Below, one piece after another: positions 62,384 through 64,000 of a DNA stretch of 64,000 nt. The stretch lies in contig NZ_JALJYC010000012.1 in NCBI RefSeq assembly GCF_024170405.1, positions 7,806 to 71,805 on the forward strand. The letters are read 5' to 3'. The first letter of the stretch is position 1, and every line of letters begins with the position of its first letter. The DNA comes from Neisseria perflava. GTDB lineage: Bacteria > Pseudomonadota > Gammaproteobacteria > Burkholderiales > Neisseriaceae. The notes under the pieces were generated by a model. It was not told the origin of the DNA, did no database searches, and worked only from the letters and a program-made list of their open reading frames with translations. A program made the translations under genes and the position numbers.

Positions 62384-62606
62384 TTAAATGACTCGGCGTT
62401 ACAGCAAAAATAAAAATAGGCAAAGAGCAAAAGCCAATACAAAACCCAAGAAAAACAACCAATAAAGGAAAAAACTCCGTCGGGAATGGCGCTATAATCG
62501 CTGGAAAACATCGAGAGTTGCGGCTTGGCCTCATTTTCCTGTAATTGGCGGTAGCGTTTGAGTACCGCTTCGCTGCGCTCAAGTAACTCACGGTTTTTTT
62601 ATCCAT
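62371..62606 (-). pseudogene. Small membrane-associated protein gene with a frameshift in an A7 tract
   Basis: The gene starts ATG GAT followed by seven A (62594-62600 on the plus strand as T). With seven A the frame reads KKTVSYLSAAK with rare codons such as AGG and CGA. Adding one A gives MDKKNRELLERSEAVLKR and QLQENEAKPQLSMFSSDYS, a charged coiled-coil-like region with good codons, then a hydrophobic helix (FSFIGCFSWVLYWLLLFAYF), and a TGA stop at 62371-62373. The intact protein would be 78 residues, with a C-terminal membrane anchor. The ribosome binding site GAGGG is in place. It may be phase-variable by slippage, a true pseudogene or a sequence error. Function unknown. Confidence 0.55.
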
Positions 62607-62719
62607 GTTTCCCTCATTAAAGTCTGTTATGGCAAAAGACCTTGTGCTTAATATTATTATGGATGAGAATGATAAGACAAGTGCTGCGTTTAAACACGTT
62701 AAAGCGACTACCTCGCCGA

Positions 62720-62956
62720 TTAACCGGACAAATACGCACGCAGTTTATCCTCATCCAAAAACCAATGGCAAATTTCCGTCTCGCCATCCAGCAATACCGG
62801 AACCAGCTCATTATACCGCTCCTCCAGCACAGGATTATCGTCCACATCCACCACAGCCAATTCAAACCCGAATTCCTGCTGATAAGGCAGCAACTGCTCG
62901 CGCATCTTGTGGCATAAGCTGCAATATTCCCGAAACATCAACGTCAATTTCATCAT
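62720..62956 (-). CDS. Glutaredoxin-like protein (CxxC)
   Basis: A 78-residue thioredoxin-fold protein. The redox motif CSLC follows MFREYC (residues 8-15 area), and VPVLLDGE contains the cis-Pro segment that marks glutaredoxins. It matches the DUF836 small-glutaredoxin-like group. The ATG at 62956 has AGGTAAGAG upstream. It lies 34 bases after the AEC transporter on the same strand and may be co-transcribed with it. Its partner protein is unknown. Confidence 0.82.
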   Translation of the reverse strand: MMKLTLMFREYCSLCHKMREQLLPYQQEFGFELAVVDVDDNPVLEERYNELVPVLLDGETEICHWFLDEDKLRAYLSG

Positions 62957-62989
62957 CTCTTACCTTTTTTCAGACGGTCTTTTCCCGTT

Positions 62990-63898
62990 TTACGTCCACC
63001 ACAACAATGCCAGCGAAATCGGAATCACCGACAGCAGCGTGGTCAGCAGCATTGTGCCGGAAGTTTCCTTGCCATAGCCGTATAGCCCGCCAAATAAGGG
63101 ATACATGCTCACCATCGGCATCATGCCGAATAACGTCCCGGCAAACAGCACTTTACCTCTTGCGCCAAACAGCCACATCAAACCAAATACCAACAGCGGG
63201 CACAACAATAATTTGGCCGCCGCAATCGCCAGCATCCCTTTCAAATGATGGCTTTGAATGCGGATACCATACAAATTCGCCCCAATCATAAACAAGGCCA
63301 ACGGCGTTGTGGCCGCCGCCATCATGCCGCTGACTTTGTCCATAAAAGCCGGTAACGGCAACCAACCGAAAGCAAAAATCAGAGCCGCCGGAATCGCCAA
63401 CACCATCGGATTGGTCAGCAGATTTTTACCGATTTGCCACGCCATCCGACCGATATTGCGCTCCCCTTCCCCGCTACTCAAACCTTGTAAAGCAAAAAAC
63501 AAAGGGAATACCAGCAAATTCTCCGTCAACACATTCATGGCAAAATAAACGCCCGCAGACGGCCCGATAACCATCAGCAGCAGCGGATAGCCGATAAAAC
63601 CCGAATTGCCCGTACCGCTGCCGAAACCGTTTAACACCGCCAATCTTGGCGGCACACCGCGTCGGCGGCTGACCTGCCAAGCCAAAACAAATACCGCCAA
63701 AGAAGCCGCAGTATAGCCGAAGAAATATGCCGGTTGAAACACATCCGAAATCTGCCGCGTCGCAATCACATGAAAAATCAACATCGGCATCGCAATGCGG
63801 ACAATCAACTTCGCCAGCCCCTGCGTCTGCTCAAACGAAAGCAATTTCCGCCCGACCGCCGCATAGCCGATCAGAATCAAGACAAACAGCGGCGACAT
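62990..63898 (-). CDS. AEC-family transporter, 5' end probably truncated by an IS element
   Basis: A 302-residue membrane protein with about ten helices of the auxin efflux carrier (AEC) family: the N-terminal FVLILIGYAAVGRKLL and the central GSGTGNSGFIGYPLL with the conserved crossover Asn-Ser are visible. AEC proteins are usually about 310-320 residues and begin several residues before this point. Here the ATG is only seven bases from the end of the IS1016-like element, there is no ribosome binding site, and codons before the ATG stay open to the IS edge. I therefore infer that the first residues were lost. The substrate is unknown. Confidence 0.78.
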   Translation of the reverse strand: MSPLFVLILIGYAAVGRKLLSFEQTQGLAKLIVRIAMPMLIFHVIATRQISDVFQPAYFFGYTAASLAVFVLAWQVSRRRGVPPRLAVLNGFGSGTGNSGFIGYPLLLMVIGPSAGVYFAMNVLTENLLVFPLFFALQGLSSGEGERNIGRMAWQIGKNLLTNPMVLAIPAALIFAFGWLPLPAFMDKVSGMMAAATTPLALFMIGANLYGIRIQSHHLKGMLAIAAAKLLLCPLLVFGLMWLFGARGKVLFAGTLFGMMPMVSMYPLFGGLYGYGKETSGTMLLTTLLSVIPISLALLWWT

Positions 63899-63905
63899 AA
63901 TATTA

Positions 63906-64000
63906 GGGGCTGTACTAGATAACTAGATTTATTCAAAATCATTTAGAATAAATCCCATGAAAAAAAGTCGACTGAGCCCTTATAAGCAAAACAAGCTAAT
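63906..64000 (+). mobile_element. IS1016-like (IS1595 family) insertion sequence, partial
   Basis: The element begins GGGGCTGTACTAGATAACTAG, which resembles the terminal inverted repeat of neisserial IS1016-type elements, and is followed by a transposase start. Only the left 95 bases are in the window. The target duplication cannot be checked because the other end lies outside. Confidence 0.7.
63957..64000 (+). CDS. IS1016-like transposase, N-terminus (partial)
   Basis: Only 14 codons are visible, reading MKKSRLSPYKQNKL. This matches the start that I recall for IS1016-type transposases (MRKSRLSRYKQNKLI). Confidence in the family rests on this and the terminal repeat. The gene runs off the right edge. 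Confidence 0.65.
   Translation, partial: MKKSRLSPYKQNKL

Noticed and set aside
62605..63291. 228-codon plus-strand ORF opposite the glutaredoxin-like and AEC genes
   Set aside because: It is antisense to two genes with clear domains, and its composition (many Pro, Thr, His) is that of a shadow frame.

Overview
The window is a chromosomal stretch of a Neisseria species. The 12-mer AGGCCGTCTGAA, the AG dialect of the Neisseria DNA uptake sequence (DUS), occurs dozens of times on both strands, often as inverted pairs at gene ends, and only a few copies are of the meningococcal ATGCCGTCTGAA type. Gene content also fits: TfoX-like/TadA fusion, lpdA with its own lipoyl domain, paired bfrA/bfrB, a Correia-like element and an IS1016-like element. 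The species cannot be named from this sequence alone. No rRNA, tRNA or CRISPR was seen.

Layout. 1-2822 (minus): tadA (cut by the window edge), miaA, aroA. 2985-3948 (minus): bfrB, bfrA. 4390-6201 (plus): typA. 6448-13004 (minus): the pyruvate dehydrogenase genes aceE, aceF, lpdA, followed by an Smr-domain gene and an SDR gene to 15032. 15188-20323 (plus): small membrane protein, trpE, purK, GNAT acetyltransferase, sbp. 20559-25401 (minus): DUF4149-like protein, greA, MFS-ssb, a lytic transglycosylase and an M23 peptidase. 25630-33607 (plus): ppx, cysT-cysW-cysA, argD, rep. 33689-36583: a frameshifted lipoprotein (minus), a YdgA-like protein (plus) and a YfaE-type ferredoxin (minus) that belongs with nrdB and nrdA (to 40434). 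40869-49128 (minus): a six-gene efflux locus with two TetR-type regulators, an HlyD adaptor, an RbbA-like fused ABC transporter, an ABC-2 permease and an outer-membrane factor. 49331-51198 (minus): nlpD, surE. 51338-52939 (plus): a ubiquinone hydroxylase and a small cupin. 53616-56861 (minus): pnp, purC. 57125-58444 (minus): a cysteine-containing RTX-repeat protein. 58765-60851 (minus): two TPM-domain proteins and lemA. 61032-61898 (plus): rfbD. 62207-63898: a 31-residue basic ORF, a gene frameshifted at a poly-A tract, a glutaredoxin-like gene and an AEC transporter whose 5' end abuts an IS1016-like element that runs off the right edge.

Most of the window is core metabolism. The less ordinary parts are: (i) the RTX protein with 14 cysteines; (ii) the 31-residue, acid-free basic ORF with a strong ribosome binding site; (iii) a gene that reads well only with 8 instead of 7 A residues; (iv) a 320-bp element with perfect 17-bp terminal inverted repeats and an 8-bp target duplication, nested in another repeat whose uninterrupted relative lies at 20415; (v) an RbbA-like transporter whose interdomain linker is packed with DUS; (vi) a Correia-like variant downstream of typA. 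Regulatory sites supported by sequence include a NrdR box pair 5' of nrdA, a perfect operator-like palindrome 5' of the efflux locus, two extended -10 promoters and many DUS-pair terminators. Functions are assigned from recognised motifs and family knowledge, without database searches.
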